64,000 nucleotides of DNA from Novosphingobium profundi (GTDB lineage Bacteria > Pseudomonadota > Alphaproteobacteria > Sphingomonadales > Sphingomonadaceae). Location: the NCBI RefSeq assembly GCF_018491765.1, contig NZ_JABWCU010000022.1, positions 36,736 to 100,735 of the forward strand, read 5' to 3'. The translations under genes and the position numbers were made by a program. Below the pieces are notes generated by a model. That model had not been told where the DNA came from. It saw nothing but the letters and a program-made list of their open reading frames with translations, and ran no database searches. Below are positions 29,465-38,515 of this stretch, piece by piece. The first letter of the stretch is position 1. Every line of letters starts with the position of its first letter.

Positions 29465-29814
29465 GGTGTCGATAGAATCACAACTGATTCGTCCTTGCAA
29501 GCCTTAATTCTAGGCGATTCGCTGCACTTGCGACAGGTCTGCAAGCCTCGGTCCATCGGATGCCCGAAACGAATTGTGTCGATAAGTTTCGCAAAACGTC
29601 CTTACCAATCCGTTCACGAGCCAATTCCCGCAGTTCCGGGCCAGACGCCAACCCCGTGCAAACGATGGAAACCGCAAGTCAACCAAAGGTTCCTTGGCCG
29701 GAAATCCCACGCTAATGCGAATCTATTGCAATGAATTGCAGGATATGCGAATTGGTCGCAACAAGGACGGGGAACGCCGGGAACAGGGCCTGGCGGATAC
29801 CTTGGGGGGAATAC
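29465..29814. other. Divergent intergenic region between ftsB-like gene and exbB
   Basis: These 350 bp contain no gene that I can support. The right-hand third holds the TGCRA-type inverted-repeat cluster described separately, and a GGGGGG-type ribosome binding site for exbB. Confidence 0.5.
29716..29759. promoter_or_regulatory. Candidate Fur-family operator cluster upstream of exbB
   Basis: Three overlapping 14-15 bp inverted repeats: TGCGAAT-C-TATTGCA (29716-29730), TGCAAT-GA-ATTGCA (29727-29740, perfect) and TGCGAATTGGTCGCA (29745-29759). They resemble the TGCAA...TTGCA boxes of alphaproteobacterial Fur/Mur regulators. All downstream genes look iron-related. Identity of the regulator is inference. 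Confidence 0.6.
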
Positions 29815-30588
29815 ATGACAAGATACAATTTCCTGGCCGTTGGCAGCATCAGCCTGACTTTCGCGACCGCACCACAGGCGGCCTACGCTGCGGCAGCGGG
29901 TATTTTACCCAGCGAGCTATCCGTCGGCGCGATGTTCGTTCAGGCCGACTGGCTGGTCAAAGTCGTGATGATCGGACTCGCTCTCGCCTCGGTCGCCACC
30001 TGGACGATCTTCGTCGCCAAGCTGCTCGAATTGCGCAAGGCCAACGCGAGCGAGAAGCTGGTCCACGACCAACTCGTATCGCTGCGTTCGCTGCGCGATG
30101 CCGCGCTTGACGGAAACCTTGCCTTTACCCCGCTCGTGCGCGAGGCGCTTTCCGAACTGCGCCTGTCGAGTGACGCGCTTGCCGACCCCGAGGGCATCAA
30201 GGAACGTGTCGTCTCGCGCTTCCAGCGCCACGAGGCGGCCGTAACCCGGCGCATGACGCGCGGCGTCAACGTTCTCGCCACGATCGGCGCAACCGCCCCC
30301 TTCGTCGGCCTCTTCGGCACGGTGTGGGGCATCATGAACAGTTTCATCGGCATCGCCGAGAAGCAGACCACGAACCTCGCCGTGGTGGCACCGGGCATCG
30401 CCGAGGCCCTGCTCGCCACCGCGATCGGCCTCGTCGCGGCGATCCCGGCCGTGGTTATCTACAACCACTTCGCGCGCCAGATCGCGGCACACAAGGCGCT
30501 GGTCTCGGACAGCGCAGCGGCCATCCTGCGGCTCGTCTCGCGCGATCTCAGCCGCGGCCAGGCGCTCCCGCTCGTCAAGGAAGGCTAA
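29815..30588 (+). CDS. exbB: MotA/TolQ/ExbB proton channel protein ExbB
   Basis: This inner-membrane subunit, with ExbD, harvests the proton motive force for TonB. A signal-like N-terminus precedes three membrane helices: WLVKVVMIGLALASVATWTI, a segment around ATIGATAPFVGLFGTVWGI and GIAEALLATAIGLVAAIPAV. The last two are the conserved ExbB/TolQ helices. I chose the ATG at 29815 (257 aa) with a G-rich ribosome binding site; an upstream ATG at 29731 lies inside the operator cluster. Confidence 0.94.
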   Translation: MTRYNFLAVGSISLTFATAPQAAYAAAAGILPSELSVGAMFVQADWLVKVVMIGLALASVATWTIFVAKLLELRKANASEKLVHDQLVSLRSLRDAALDGNLAFTPLVREALSELRLSSDALADPEGIKERVVSRFQRHEAAVTRRMTRGVNVLATIGATAPFVGLFGTVWGIMNSFIGIAEKQTTNLAVVAPGIAEALLATAIGLVAAIPAVVIYNHFARQIAAHKALVSDSAAAILRLVSRDLSRGQALPLVKEG

Positions 30589-30594
30589 GACGCC

Positions 30595-31019
<425 letters not shown>

Positions 31020-31020
<1 letters not shown>

Positions 31021-31793
31021 TGCGCGCGCCCGAACGCGACGACCCTGGCGTCCGGCAACGCTGGGCGGGCGCGGCTGCGCTCGCGCTCGGCGGCCATGCG
31101 CTCCTCCTCGGCGCTGTCTTGCTGTGGAGCCGAAAGGCCCCGGCGCCCGAGTCCGAGCCCGTCGTCCTCGTCGAATTGCCCGAAGGCGCCGCTGCGGCCC
31201 CCTCGCCATCCGCTGCGGACGCGCCCTCGCCTGCCCAGGCACAGACAGCGAGCACGTCCCGGATGACGTCCGAGCCCGTCGAGCAGCCAAGCGCACGCGT
31301 ACAACCTGATCCGCTGCCGATGGTGCGTCCCGCCGTCCAGGCTGCCCCCATACAGCCTGTTGTGGCCGCACCGGCTCCGACGCCGCCACGTCCCGCTCCG
31401 CCGGTTGCGGCGAGCGGCCCTTCCGCGCCAGCGCGCACTGTGTCGGCCGGCAGTGCAAGTACCGGCGATGGCCCCGGCACCAGTCCGGCCGCGCGCAAGG
31501 CGCAGCAGGACTACTACGCCATGATCGCGGCACATCTGCAGCGCCGCAAGACCTACCCGCCCGAGGCCCGCAAGGCCCGGCAGCAAGGCATCGTCACCGT
31601 CCGCTTCACCGTCGCGCGCGATGGTTCGGTCAGCGCAGTCTCGATCAAGCGTTCGAGCGGGCACGAACTGCTCGACGGGGCCACGCTGGATCTGATGCAA
31701 CGCGTCGCCCCGCTGCCACGCATGCCGGCGTCGATGGAGAAGGACAGCGTCACGCTGTCGCTGCCGATCGAATATTCGCTGCGCACCGAGTGA
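31020..31793 (+). CDS. tonB: Energy transducer TonB
   Basis: This 257 aa protein has an N-terminal membrane helix with H26 (LALGGHALLLGAVLLW), the position equivalent to the functional His of E. coli TonB. A long Ala/Pro-rich periplasm-spanning region (40-160) leads to the C-terminal TonB fold (YPPEARKARQQGIVTVRFTV, ELLDGATLDLMQRVAPLP). The start overlaps the exbD stop by 1 bp. Longer in-frame readings run through exbBD and are artefacts. Confidence 0.94.
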
Positions 31794-31845
31794 TCGCTGC
31801 GCCAGCACCACAACCGAACCAGAACACCATGATGAGGGAAAATTC

Positions 31846-34170
31846 GTGAAAAAGCACAAGGGGGGAATCCTGCGTCCGACGAGCCTGCGCCAGTCGGGCG
31901 CGGCCGTGGCGCTGGGCATGACGGCAGCGACTTTCGCCGTACCGGCGGCCGCACAACAGGCGGGCGACGCCGACGAAGAAGTGCAGCTCGACACGCTCCA
32001 GATCGAGGACAGCGCGGCCGACATCAATCCCTACACCTCGCCGGGCGCGCCCTACAAGGCGCGCGTCTCGGCTGATCCGCGCCGCGTGAAGCCCCTCGCC
32101 GAGACGCCCGCGACGATCACCGTCGTCACCGAGACACAGATGGAAGAGGCCGGCACCACCGACCTCAAGGAAGTCCTGCGTCTGCAACCCGGTGTCACCA
32201 TCGGCACCGGCGAGAACGGCAACGCCTTCGGGGATCGCTACATCATCCGTGGTGAGGAAGCGCGCAGCGACGTCTTCGTCGATGGCCTGCGCGACCCCGG
32301 GATGACCACCCGCGAAAGCTTCGCGGTCGACCAGGTCGAAATCACCAAGGGCCCGAGTGCCACCTTTGCCGGGCGCGGCGCGGTGGGCGGTGCGGTCAAC
32401 GCGATCACCAAGCAGGCCAGCACCGAGTATTCGTTCCACAAGGTCGACCTCGGCGCGGGTACCGACAATTTCTGGCGCGGTACGCTCGACACCAACTGGG
32501 CGCTGACCGAAAACGCCGCGATCCGCGCGAACCTGCTCTATGCCAAGCAGGACGTGCCCGACCGCGACCCGGCCTACCGCGAGCGTTGGGGCGCGGCAGT
32601 CTCGGCCACGTACGCGCTGAGCGAAGCCGTCCGCTTCGCGCTCGACTACTACCACCTTACCGCCAAGGATCGCCCGGACCTGGGCACGTATGTGCCCGCC
32701 AGCACTGCCGAAGGGTATGGAGAGCCGTTCCACGACCTGCCGACTTTCGCGCAGAAGCAGGACTTCCTGAAGTCCGACGTCGACACCGTGACCGGGCGCA
32801 TCTTCATCGAGCCAGCGAATGGTCTCAAGATCATCAACTCGACCCGCTATGGCGAAAGCCACAATGGCTACGTCGCCACCGGCGCGCGCGGTGACAGCAC
32901 GGGGGCCTCGGTGGCGCTAAGCACGCACCAGGGCTGGCAGGACGTCACCTACTTCGTGAACCAGCTCAACGTCCTGGGTACCTTCCACAGCGGCTCGCTG
33001 GTCCACAATCTCATCGTGGGCAGCGAATATTCGGACCACCACGTCATCAACGGCGTCTACGCGGTCACCAACAATGGCGCGACCAACTGCACCAATTCGC
33101 GCGGCCAAGCCGCCTATTGCCTGACCGATGAGAGCGGGACGGCGATCGTCGATCGCGCGGACATCTCGACGCTGATGGGCCGCGAGATTACCAAGGGCGA
33201 CGCCGACAGCGACTGGCACGTACGCACGCTCTCGTTCTACGCGATGGACACCGTCGATGTGACCCCGTGGCTCTCGATCAACGGCGGCGTCCGCCTCGAC
33301 GCGATCGACTTCAGTCTGGTTACCATCGGCGCGAGCGGCAGCACGCAGTACATCCAGAACGAGACGCTGTGGAACGGCCATCTGGGCGTCAGCGTCAAGC
33401 CGGTCGAGGAGCTGATGCTCTACGCAACCTGGTCGACGGCCAAGAACATCAACGGCGGCGAATCCGACCTTGGCGCAAACTGCGGCTATGGCGGCCTGTG
33501 CGTCTCGAGCACGGTCGACTACACCCAGGCCGATCCCGAAACCTCGATCAGCTGGGAAGCAGGCCTCAAGTGGGACCTGTTCGACGACCGCCTGCTGGTC
33601 ACTCTGGCCGCGTTCCAGAACACCAAGCACGACGTCTTCGAGATCGCCAGCGGCAACTCGGGCTACTCGCAGGCCGGTAGCATCAACACCGGCAAGAACC
33701 GCGTGCGCGGCATCGAGATCAGCCTCGTCGGCAACATCACCGACCGCCTCTCGGCGCAGCTTGGCGGGACGATCATGGATGCGAAGGTGCTCGAGAGCTA
33801 CGATCCCACCAACGTGGGCCACACGCTCTCGAACTTCGCCGACAAGCAGGCGACGGGCCAATTGCGCTACCAGGCGACCGATGCAATCGCGCTGGGAGTT
33901 ACCGGCACCTACAAGAGCGCGATGTACGCCGGCCAGCCCGACACCGCCGCCAGCTACAACACCCAAGCCGGTCGCTACAGCTATCGCGTGCCCGCCTCGA
34001 CGGTGTTCGATGCCTTTGCCGAAGTGAAGTTCACCACCAACTTCTCGGCGCGGATCAACGTCCAGAACATCGGCGATGTGAACTACTACACCGCCGCCTA
34101 CCGTTCGGGCGCGTTCCTCTACAAGGGCGACGAACGGCGCGGGACGATTACGCTCACCGGCCGTTTCTGA
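31846..34170 (+). CDS. TonB-dependent catecholate-type siderophore receptor (Fiu-like)
   Basis: This 774 aa outer-membrane receptor has a signal peptide (to about AAA at 36), a plug domain (ETPATITVVTETQMEEAGTT, GDRYIIRGEEARSDVFVDGL, EITKGPSATFAGRGAVGG) and a beta-barrel ending in GTITLTGRF. The plug resembles Fiu, which imports iron bound by monocatechol-type siderophores. A following YbiX/PiuC gene repeats the fiu-ybiX pairing of E. coli and supports this. The exact ligand is not known. Confidence 0.92.
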   Translation: MKKHKGGILRPTSLRQSGAAVALGMTAATFAVPAAAQQAGDADEEVQLDTLQIEDSAADINPYTSPGAPYKARVSADPRRVKPLAETPATITVVTETQMEEAGTTDLKEVLRLQPGVTIGTGENGNAFGDRYIIRGEEARSDVFVDGLRDPGMTTRESFAVDQVEITKGPSATFAGRGAVGGAVNAITKQASTEYSFHKVDLGAGTDNFWRGTLDTNWALTENAAIRANLLYAKQDVPDRDPAYRERWGAAVSATYALSEAVRFALDYYHLTAKDRPDLGTYVPASTAEGYGEPFHDLPTFAQKQDFLKSDVDTVTGRIFIEPANGLKIINSTRYGESHNGYVATGARGDSTGASVALSTHQGWQDVTYFVNQLNVLGTFHSGSLVHNLIVGSEYSDHHVINGVYAVTNNGATNCTNSRGQAAYCLTDESGTAIVDRADISTLMGREITKGDADSDWHVRTLSFYAMDTVDVTPWLSINGGVRLDAIDFSLVTIGASGSTQYIQNETLWNGHLGVSVKPVEELMLYATWSTAKNINGGESDLGANCGYGGLCVSSTVDYTQADPETSISWEAGLKWDLFDDRLLVTLAAFQNTKHDVFEIASGNSGYSQAGSINTGKNRVRGIEISLVGNITDRLSAQLGGTIMDAKVLESYDPTNVGHTLSNFADKQATGQLRYQATDAIALGVTGTYKSAMYAGQPDTAASYNTQAGRYSYRVPASTVFDAFAEVKFTTNFSARINVQNIGDVNYYTAAYRSGAFLYKGDERRGTITLTGRF

Positions 34171-34179
34171 TAGGCCTCG

Positions 34180-34217
34180 TCCGGGCGGAGCGCATCCCTG
34201 CGGGTGCCCCGTCCGGA
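34180..34217. other. Intercistronic hairpin between receptor and PKHD dioxygenase
   Basis: The stretch TCCGGGCGGAGCGCATCC and GGGTGCCCCGTCCGGA can pair around the loop CTGC with a mismatch. No T-run follows. It may protect the receptor mRNA or attenuate downstream expression. Confidence 0.45.
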
Positions 34218-34247
34218 CGTCTTCCCCCACTCTCAACGGCAACGGAC

Positions 34248-34931
34248 ATGCTGACAGTCATCGAACACCTTCTGGACGCGGGCGAAGTCGCTTCGCTGCG
34301 CCGCGAACTCGAGACCGCGCAATGGGTCGACGGCGCTCAGAGCGCGGGCACACGCTCGGTCGCGGTGAAGCAGAACCGGCAGGTCGACAGGGATTGCCCC
34401 AAGGGCCGTGCTCTGTCGGACACGATCCTGCGCAAGCTCGGCGCGTGTCCGCAGTTCGTTTCGGCCTCGCTCGCCGAGAAGATCTGGCCGCCGGTGTTCA
34501 ACTGCTACCAGGACGGCGGACACTACGGCACCCATGTCGATTCCGCACTGATGCGCGACAACGTACGCGGGTTCACGTTGCGCAGCGACCTCTCGGCCAC
34601 CATCTTCCTCAGCGATCCCGCAAGCTACGAAGGTGGTGAACTGGTGATCGAGCAGGAGTTCGGCGCCCAGGCGGTCAAGCTCGCCGCGGGCGACATGGTG
34701 CTCTACCCCTCGAGCAGCCTGCACCAGGTGACCCCGGTGACCTCCGGCCAGCGACTTTGCGCGATCCTATGGCTGCAGAGCGCGGTTCCCGACACCGCCG
34801 AGCGCACTTTGCTTTACGATCTTGACCAGTCGATCCAGAACCTGGCCGCCGCGCGCGATGCCACCGATCCCGACGTGGACCGGCTGATCCACGTCTACCA
34901 CAATCTCGTACGCCGCTGGGCACAGGTCTGA
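34248..34931 (+). CDS. PKHD-type Fe(II)/2-oxoglutarate dioxygenase (PiuC/YbiX family)
   Basis: This cytoplasmic dioxygenase family is linked to siderophore receptors PiuA and Fiu. Iron ligands H96 and D98 in THVDSA and H159 in SSSLHQV are present, with R169 for 2-oxoglutarate. The length of 227 aa is typical. The family substrate is unproven; a role in modifying incoming siderophore has been proposed from context. Here it lies 77 bp after the receptor. Confidence 0.93.
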   Translation: MLTVIEHLLDAGEVASLRRELETAQWVDGAQSAGTRSVAVKQNRQVDRDCPKGRALSDTILRKLGACPQFVSASLAEKIWPPVFNCYQDGGHYGTHVDSALMRDNVRGFTLRSDLSATIFLSDPASYEGGELVIEQEFGAQAVKLAAGDMVLYPSSSLHQVTPVTSGQRLCAILWLQSAVPDTAERTLLYDLDQSIQNLAAARDATDPDVDRLIHVYHNLVRRWAQV

Positions 34932-34935
34932 GCCG

Positions 34936-35520
34936 GTGAAGCGCGTCCCCGTCAAGCGGATCGTCGATCTCGGCCTGGCCGTGCCCGCCCTGCTCATGGT
35001 GTGGGACGCCCTCTTCACCCAAGCCTGGCCGATGGACCTCCTGCGCCCCTCGGGCGAGCTTTCGGTCCGTCTGCTCGTAGTCGCGCTCCTGCCCGGGCCG
35101 CTGGTCGAGATCTTCGGCACCAACCGGGTCCTGCGCGGCTGGCTCTCGATCCGTCGCGACCTCGGCGTTGCCGCCTTCGGCTACGGCGCGCTGCACCTGG
35201 CGTTCTACCTCGTCGACATGACGCCGGAGGGCATCGTCAACGAACTGGGCCTGCCTGGCATCTGGACGGGATGGCTTGCCCTCATGCTGCTTGCGATCCC
35301 GGCCGCGCTCAGTTCCGATCGTGCGGTTCGGCTCCTGGGGCGCATCTGGAAACGCCTGCAAGCGGTGGTCTATCCCGTCTTCGTCCTTGCCATTGCGCAT
35401 TGGCTCATCCTCGACTGGGCGGTCCTGCCCGCCCTCCTTCACGCCGCACCGCTGCTGGTGGCCTGGATCGCCCGCAGCTGGAAACGCAAACACATCCGCA
35501 AGGAAGCCCAAAGCCCGTGA
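34936..35520 (+). CDS. MsrQ/YedZ-like membrane haem protein (ferric reductase-like domain)
   Basis: This 194 aa protein has about five to six membrane helices. RRDLGVAAFGYGALHLAFYL holds H87, and H155 (LAIAHWLIL) and H169 (LLHAAP) match the three haem-liganding positions of MsrQ. MsrQ normally passes electrons to the methionine-sulfoxide reductase MsrP. No msrP gene is next to it here; instead it sits between piuC and a PepSY gene. It may pass electrons for iron release. The start is a GTG 5 bp after the piuC stop. Confidence 0.85.
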   Translation: MKRVPVKRIVDLGLAVPALLMVWDALFTQAWPMDLLRPSGELSVRLLVVALLPGPLVEIFGTNRVLRGWLSIRRDLGVAAFGYGALHLAFYLVDMTPEGIVNELGLPGIWTGWLALMLLAIPAALSSDRAVRLLGRIWKRLQAVVYPVFVLAIAHWLILDWAVLPALLHAAPLLVAWIARSWKRKHIRKEAQSP

Positions 35521-35843
35521 CACTCCGACTGAAACCCATTGCCCTCGCCACAGGGCTCGCGCTCGCGAGCCTCGCCACGCCCGCGCTCGCCGATGGCGAC
35601 ATCGTCTGCAACGCAGGCCCTCAGAACACCTGGAAGCCGATCGCGGGGCTCAAGAAGAAGGTCTGGCAGGAAGGCTGGACCACGCTCAAGATGCAAGTCG
35701 AGGGCGATTGCTACGAAGTCTATGCGCGCAACAACGCCGGGCAGGTGCTCGAGGCCTTCTACCACCCTGTGACGCTCGAGAAGCTGGTGGTCTATCGCCG
35801 CGGCACCGAAATCTATCGCAAGATGGGCTTTACCGGGAAGTGA
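35517..35843 (+). CDS. Small exported PepSY-domain protein
   Basis: This 108 aa protein has a signal peptide (LATGLALASLATPALA) and a PepSY_2-type domain (GLKKKVWQEGWTTLKMQVEG, CYEVYARNNAGQVLEAFYHP). Two cysteines could pair. The GTG start overlaps the MsrQ-like stop (GTGA), which implies coupled translation. Its 3' end overlaps the convergent outer membrane factor gene by 14 bp. It closes the iron operon. Confidence 0.82.
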   Translation: MTLRLKPIALATGLALASLATPALADGDIVCNAGPQNTWKPIAGLKKKVWQEGWTTLKMQVEGDCYEVYARNNAGQVLEAFYHPVTLEKLVVYRRGTEIYRKMGFTGK

Positions 35844-37377
35844 CCGCCTCAGCCGTCGATGGCGGCAATGGCGGCACGTTGCCCGCGGCCTTGTTGATGG
35901 CAATGTAGTCGGCCCGAAGCGTCCCTTCGCTGTCGGCAAGGTCGCGCTCGGCCTGCAGCACACCGCGCTCGGCGTCGAGCACGGGCAGGTACGTCAGGTT
36001 TCCGGCCGCGTACTGCGCCTGCACCAGATCGCGCGTGCGCCGGGCACTGGCTAGCCGGGCCTCGAGCCCACCGTGACGCAGGCGCTGTGCGGTGTAGCCA
36101 TTGAGGGCATCGTCGATCTCCTGCCAGGCGGTCAGCACCGTCTTCTGGAAATTGACCGCGGCCTGGCGCTCCTCGAGCTTGCGCAGGGCAACCACGCTGC
36201 GCCGCTGCCCGCCATCGAAGAGCGGCAGGTTGAGGCTGGGGCCGATCGACCAGGTCCGGCTTCCCCAGTCGAACAGGTTCTCGCTCTTGTAGGATTCCAG
36301 ATTGAACCCGCCGCCCAGGCGAATGCTCGGATAGAGGTCCGCCTCGGCCACGCCGATCTTCGCGGTGGCGGCGTGCAACTCGGCCTCGGCGGCCTGGACG
36401 TCGGGACGGCGCAGCGCCACTTCGGACGGCAGACCGAGCGCAAGATCGGGTTCGCCGCGCGGCGCCGAGCCATCGCGCCTTTCAAGCAAGGCCTGGAGCG
36501 AGCCGGGATGGTCCCCGGTCAGGATCGCCAGCGCATTGAGCAGGCTCGCCTCGTTCGCGCGCAGGGACGGCAGGCCTGCCGTCAGCGCCGCTTGCGAGGA
36601 ACGTTCGGTTTCGAGCGCGGTATGGTCGTCAAGCCCGCCCTTCACACGTGCTGTCACCAGACGCGCGCGTTCGTCGACAAGCGCCAGATCGCGCTCGGCA
36701 AGATCGATCTGGCGCTGCACGGTGCGCAGCTGGAAATAGGCCCGCGCGACTTCGCTCGTGATGCTGAGGCGGGCCAGCTGGACGAGCGCGGCCTGCCCCT
36801 GGACAGCCGCGTCCGCCGCCTCGAGGCTACGGCGTACCTTGCCCCACAAGTCGGGCTCCCACGCGGCATCGAAGCCACCCTGGAACAAAGTGAAGGGATT
36901 GGCGAGAAACTGCGCCATCTGGTCGCGCTCGGCACTGGTGCCGATCACGTCGAACAGGCGGGTCGAAGCACCATATTCGCTGAGGCGCTCGCGGGTCACC
37001 GACCCTTTGAGATTGACCTGCGGCAGTCCGGCGGCCCCTGCCCCCTCGCGCTGGACGCGCGCTGCGGCAAAGCGCAGTGCCGCGTCGGCAATGTTGGGAT
37101 TGGCGCTCAGCGCGCGGGCTTCCAACTCGTCGAGCACCGGATCGTGCCACACGCTCCAGAACGTCGGCGCGAGTGCGCCATTGCCGGCCTGCGCCGGGTG
37201 CAGCGCGGGTGCACCCGAGCGCCAGCTGGACCAGTCCGCGGGTGCCTCGATCGCGGGTGCGACATAGTCCGGGCCGACCGTGCATCCCGCCAGGGTGCAA
37301 AGCATCGCGCCGCTGCCAAGCAGGGCGAGACTTCGGCTACGCCGGGGAACGGGGAGAGTTGGGAGCGCAAGCGGCAT
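35830..37377 (-). CDS. NodT/OprM-type outer membrane efflux factor (lipoprotein)
   Basis: This 515 aa TolC-like channel has a lipoprotein signal with lipobox LAGC (within ALLGSGAMLCTLAGCTVG). Two TolC-like repeats follow: LEARALSANPNIADAALRFA and the paired LELHAA-type helices around VALRRPDVQAAEAELH. It is the last gene of the ABC exporter operon, 13 bp after the second permease. I chose the ATG at 37377 because it precedes the lipobox signal. Confidence 0.92.
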   Translation of the reverse strand: MPLALPTLPVPRRSRSLALLGSGAMLCTLAGCTVGPDYVAPAIEAPADWSSWRSGAPALHPAQAGNGALAPTFWSVWHDPVLDELEARALSANPNIADAALRFAAARVQREGAGAAGLPQVNLKGSVTRERLSEYGASTRLFDVIGTSAERDQMAQFLANPFTLFQGGFDAAWEPDLWGKVRRSLEAADAAVQGQAALVQLARLSITSEVARAYFQLRTVQRQIDLAERDLALVDERARLVTARVKGGLDDHTALETERSSQAALTAGLPSLRANEASLLNALAILTGDHPGSLQALLERRDGSAPRGEPDLALGLPSEVALRRPDVQAAEAELHAATAKIGVAEADLYPSIRLGGGFNLESYKSENLFDWGSRTWSIGPSLNLPLFDGGQRRSVVALRKLEERQAAVNFQKTVLTAWQEIDDALNGYTAQRLRHGGLEARLASARRTRDLVQAQYAAGNLTYLPVLDAERGVLQAERDLADSEGTLRADYIAINKAAGNVPPLPPSTAEAVTSR

Positions 37378-37390
37378 CGCAGTTCCAGCC

Positions 37391-38503
37391 TCAGGCAAGT
37401 CGATGGCGAAAGAGCCATGCCGCAAGCGGCAGCGTCACCGCCGCCACCGCGAACATGGGAATGAAATCGGGATAGATGTCCCCGAGCCCGGCGCCCTCCA
37501 GGTAGACGCGGCGCACCAGATCCACGCCGAAGCGCAGTGGGTTCACGTACGTCGCGATCTGGAGCACCTGCGGCATGTTGCGCACCGGGGTGATGAGGCC
37601 CGACAGCAAGGTCAGCGGCATGATCACGAGGAACGTGTAGAGCATGGCCTGCTGCATGTTGAGCGCGAGCGCCGACAGCGACATGCCGATGCCGACGGCG
37701 GCTCCGGTAAAGCCGAGCAGGCCGAGGTAAAGCAACGCAATCGAGCCGCTCATCGGGATCTGGAACCAGAACAGCGCGATCATCAGGACGATCGAGGATT
37801 GCAGCATGCCGATCATGATCGAGGGGATCGCCTTGCCGACGAGGATCTGCAGCGGCGTGAGTGGCGTGACGAGGAGCTGGTCGAACGTGCCCTGCTCGCG
37901 CTCCCGCGCGACCGAGAGCGCGGCGAGCAGCAGCGTCTGCAGCATCGAAAGCGTGGCGATCATCGCCGGCACGATCTGCCAGCGCGATTCCAGGTTCGGA
38001 TTGAACCAGGCCCGGCGCACGAGGGTAATCCCGCCGCCTCCCGAACGCCGCGCGTTGAATGCCGTCGCAACCGCCGCGATATAGCCCGAAGCCGCACCCG
38101 CGGTCGTCGAATTGCGCCCATCGAGAATGAGCTGCACCGGAGCATCGCCCCCTGCCGCGAGGGTATCGGCGAAGTCCGAGGGAAGGCTGATGGCCATGAT
38201 CACGCGGCCCTGGTCGATGACCTGCGCGATCTGGCCGGGCGTGCTCAACGTCGCCTGGCGGCGGAACACACCTGTCCCGTCGAGGTGGGCGAGGAATGCG
38301 CTCGAAGCCGCCGAGTGGCTCTGATCGAGCACGGCGTACGGCACATTGGTGAGATCGAACGATGCGCCGTAGCCGAACAACAGGGTCTGCACGAAGGCCG
38401 GAGCGAACAGCACGATCCGGTTCGCGGGATCCTTGAAGATCGCGAGAAGCTCCTTGCGGATGAGCGTGAGGATCGGAAAGACCAGCGCGGCGAACTCGTT
38501 CAT
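37391..38503 (-). CDS. ABC-2 type exporter permease (YbhR-like)
   Basis: This 370 aa permease has an N-terminal membrane helix (RIVLFAPAFVQTLLFGYGASF), a large periplasmic domain (to about 165), then five membrane helices. The amphipathic loop VAREREQGTFDQLLVTPL is typical of ABC-2 exporters. It is 13 bp after its sister permease and forms half of the membrane pore. Confidence 0.93.
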   Translation of the reverse strand: MNEFAALVFPILTLIRKELLAIFKDPANRIVLFAPAFVQTLLFGYGASFDLTNVPYAVLDQSHSAASSAFLAHLDGTGVFRRQATLSTPGQIAQVIDQGRVIMAISLPSDFADTLAAGGDAPVQLILDGRNSTTAGAASGYIAAVATAFNARRSGGGGITLVRRAWFNPNLESRWQIVPAMIATLSMLQTLLLAALSVAREREQGTFDQLLVTPLTPLQILVGKAIPSIMIGMLQSSIVLMIALFWFQIPMSGSIALLYLGLLGFTGAAVGIGMSLSALALNMQQAMLYTFLVIMPLTLLSGLITPVRNMPQVLQIATYVNPLRFGVDLVRRVYLEGAGLGDIYPDFIPMFAVAAVTLPLAAWLFRHRLA

Positions 38504-38515
38504 CTGCGCTCCTCC

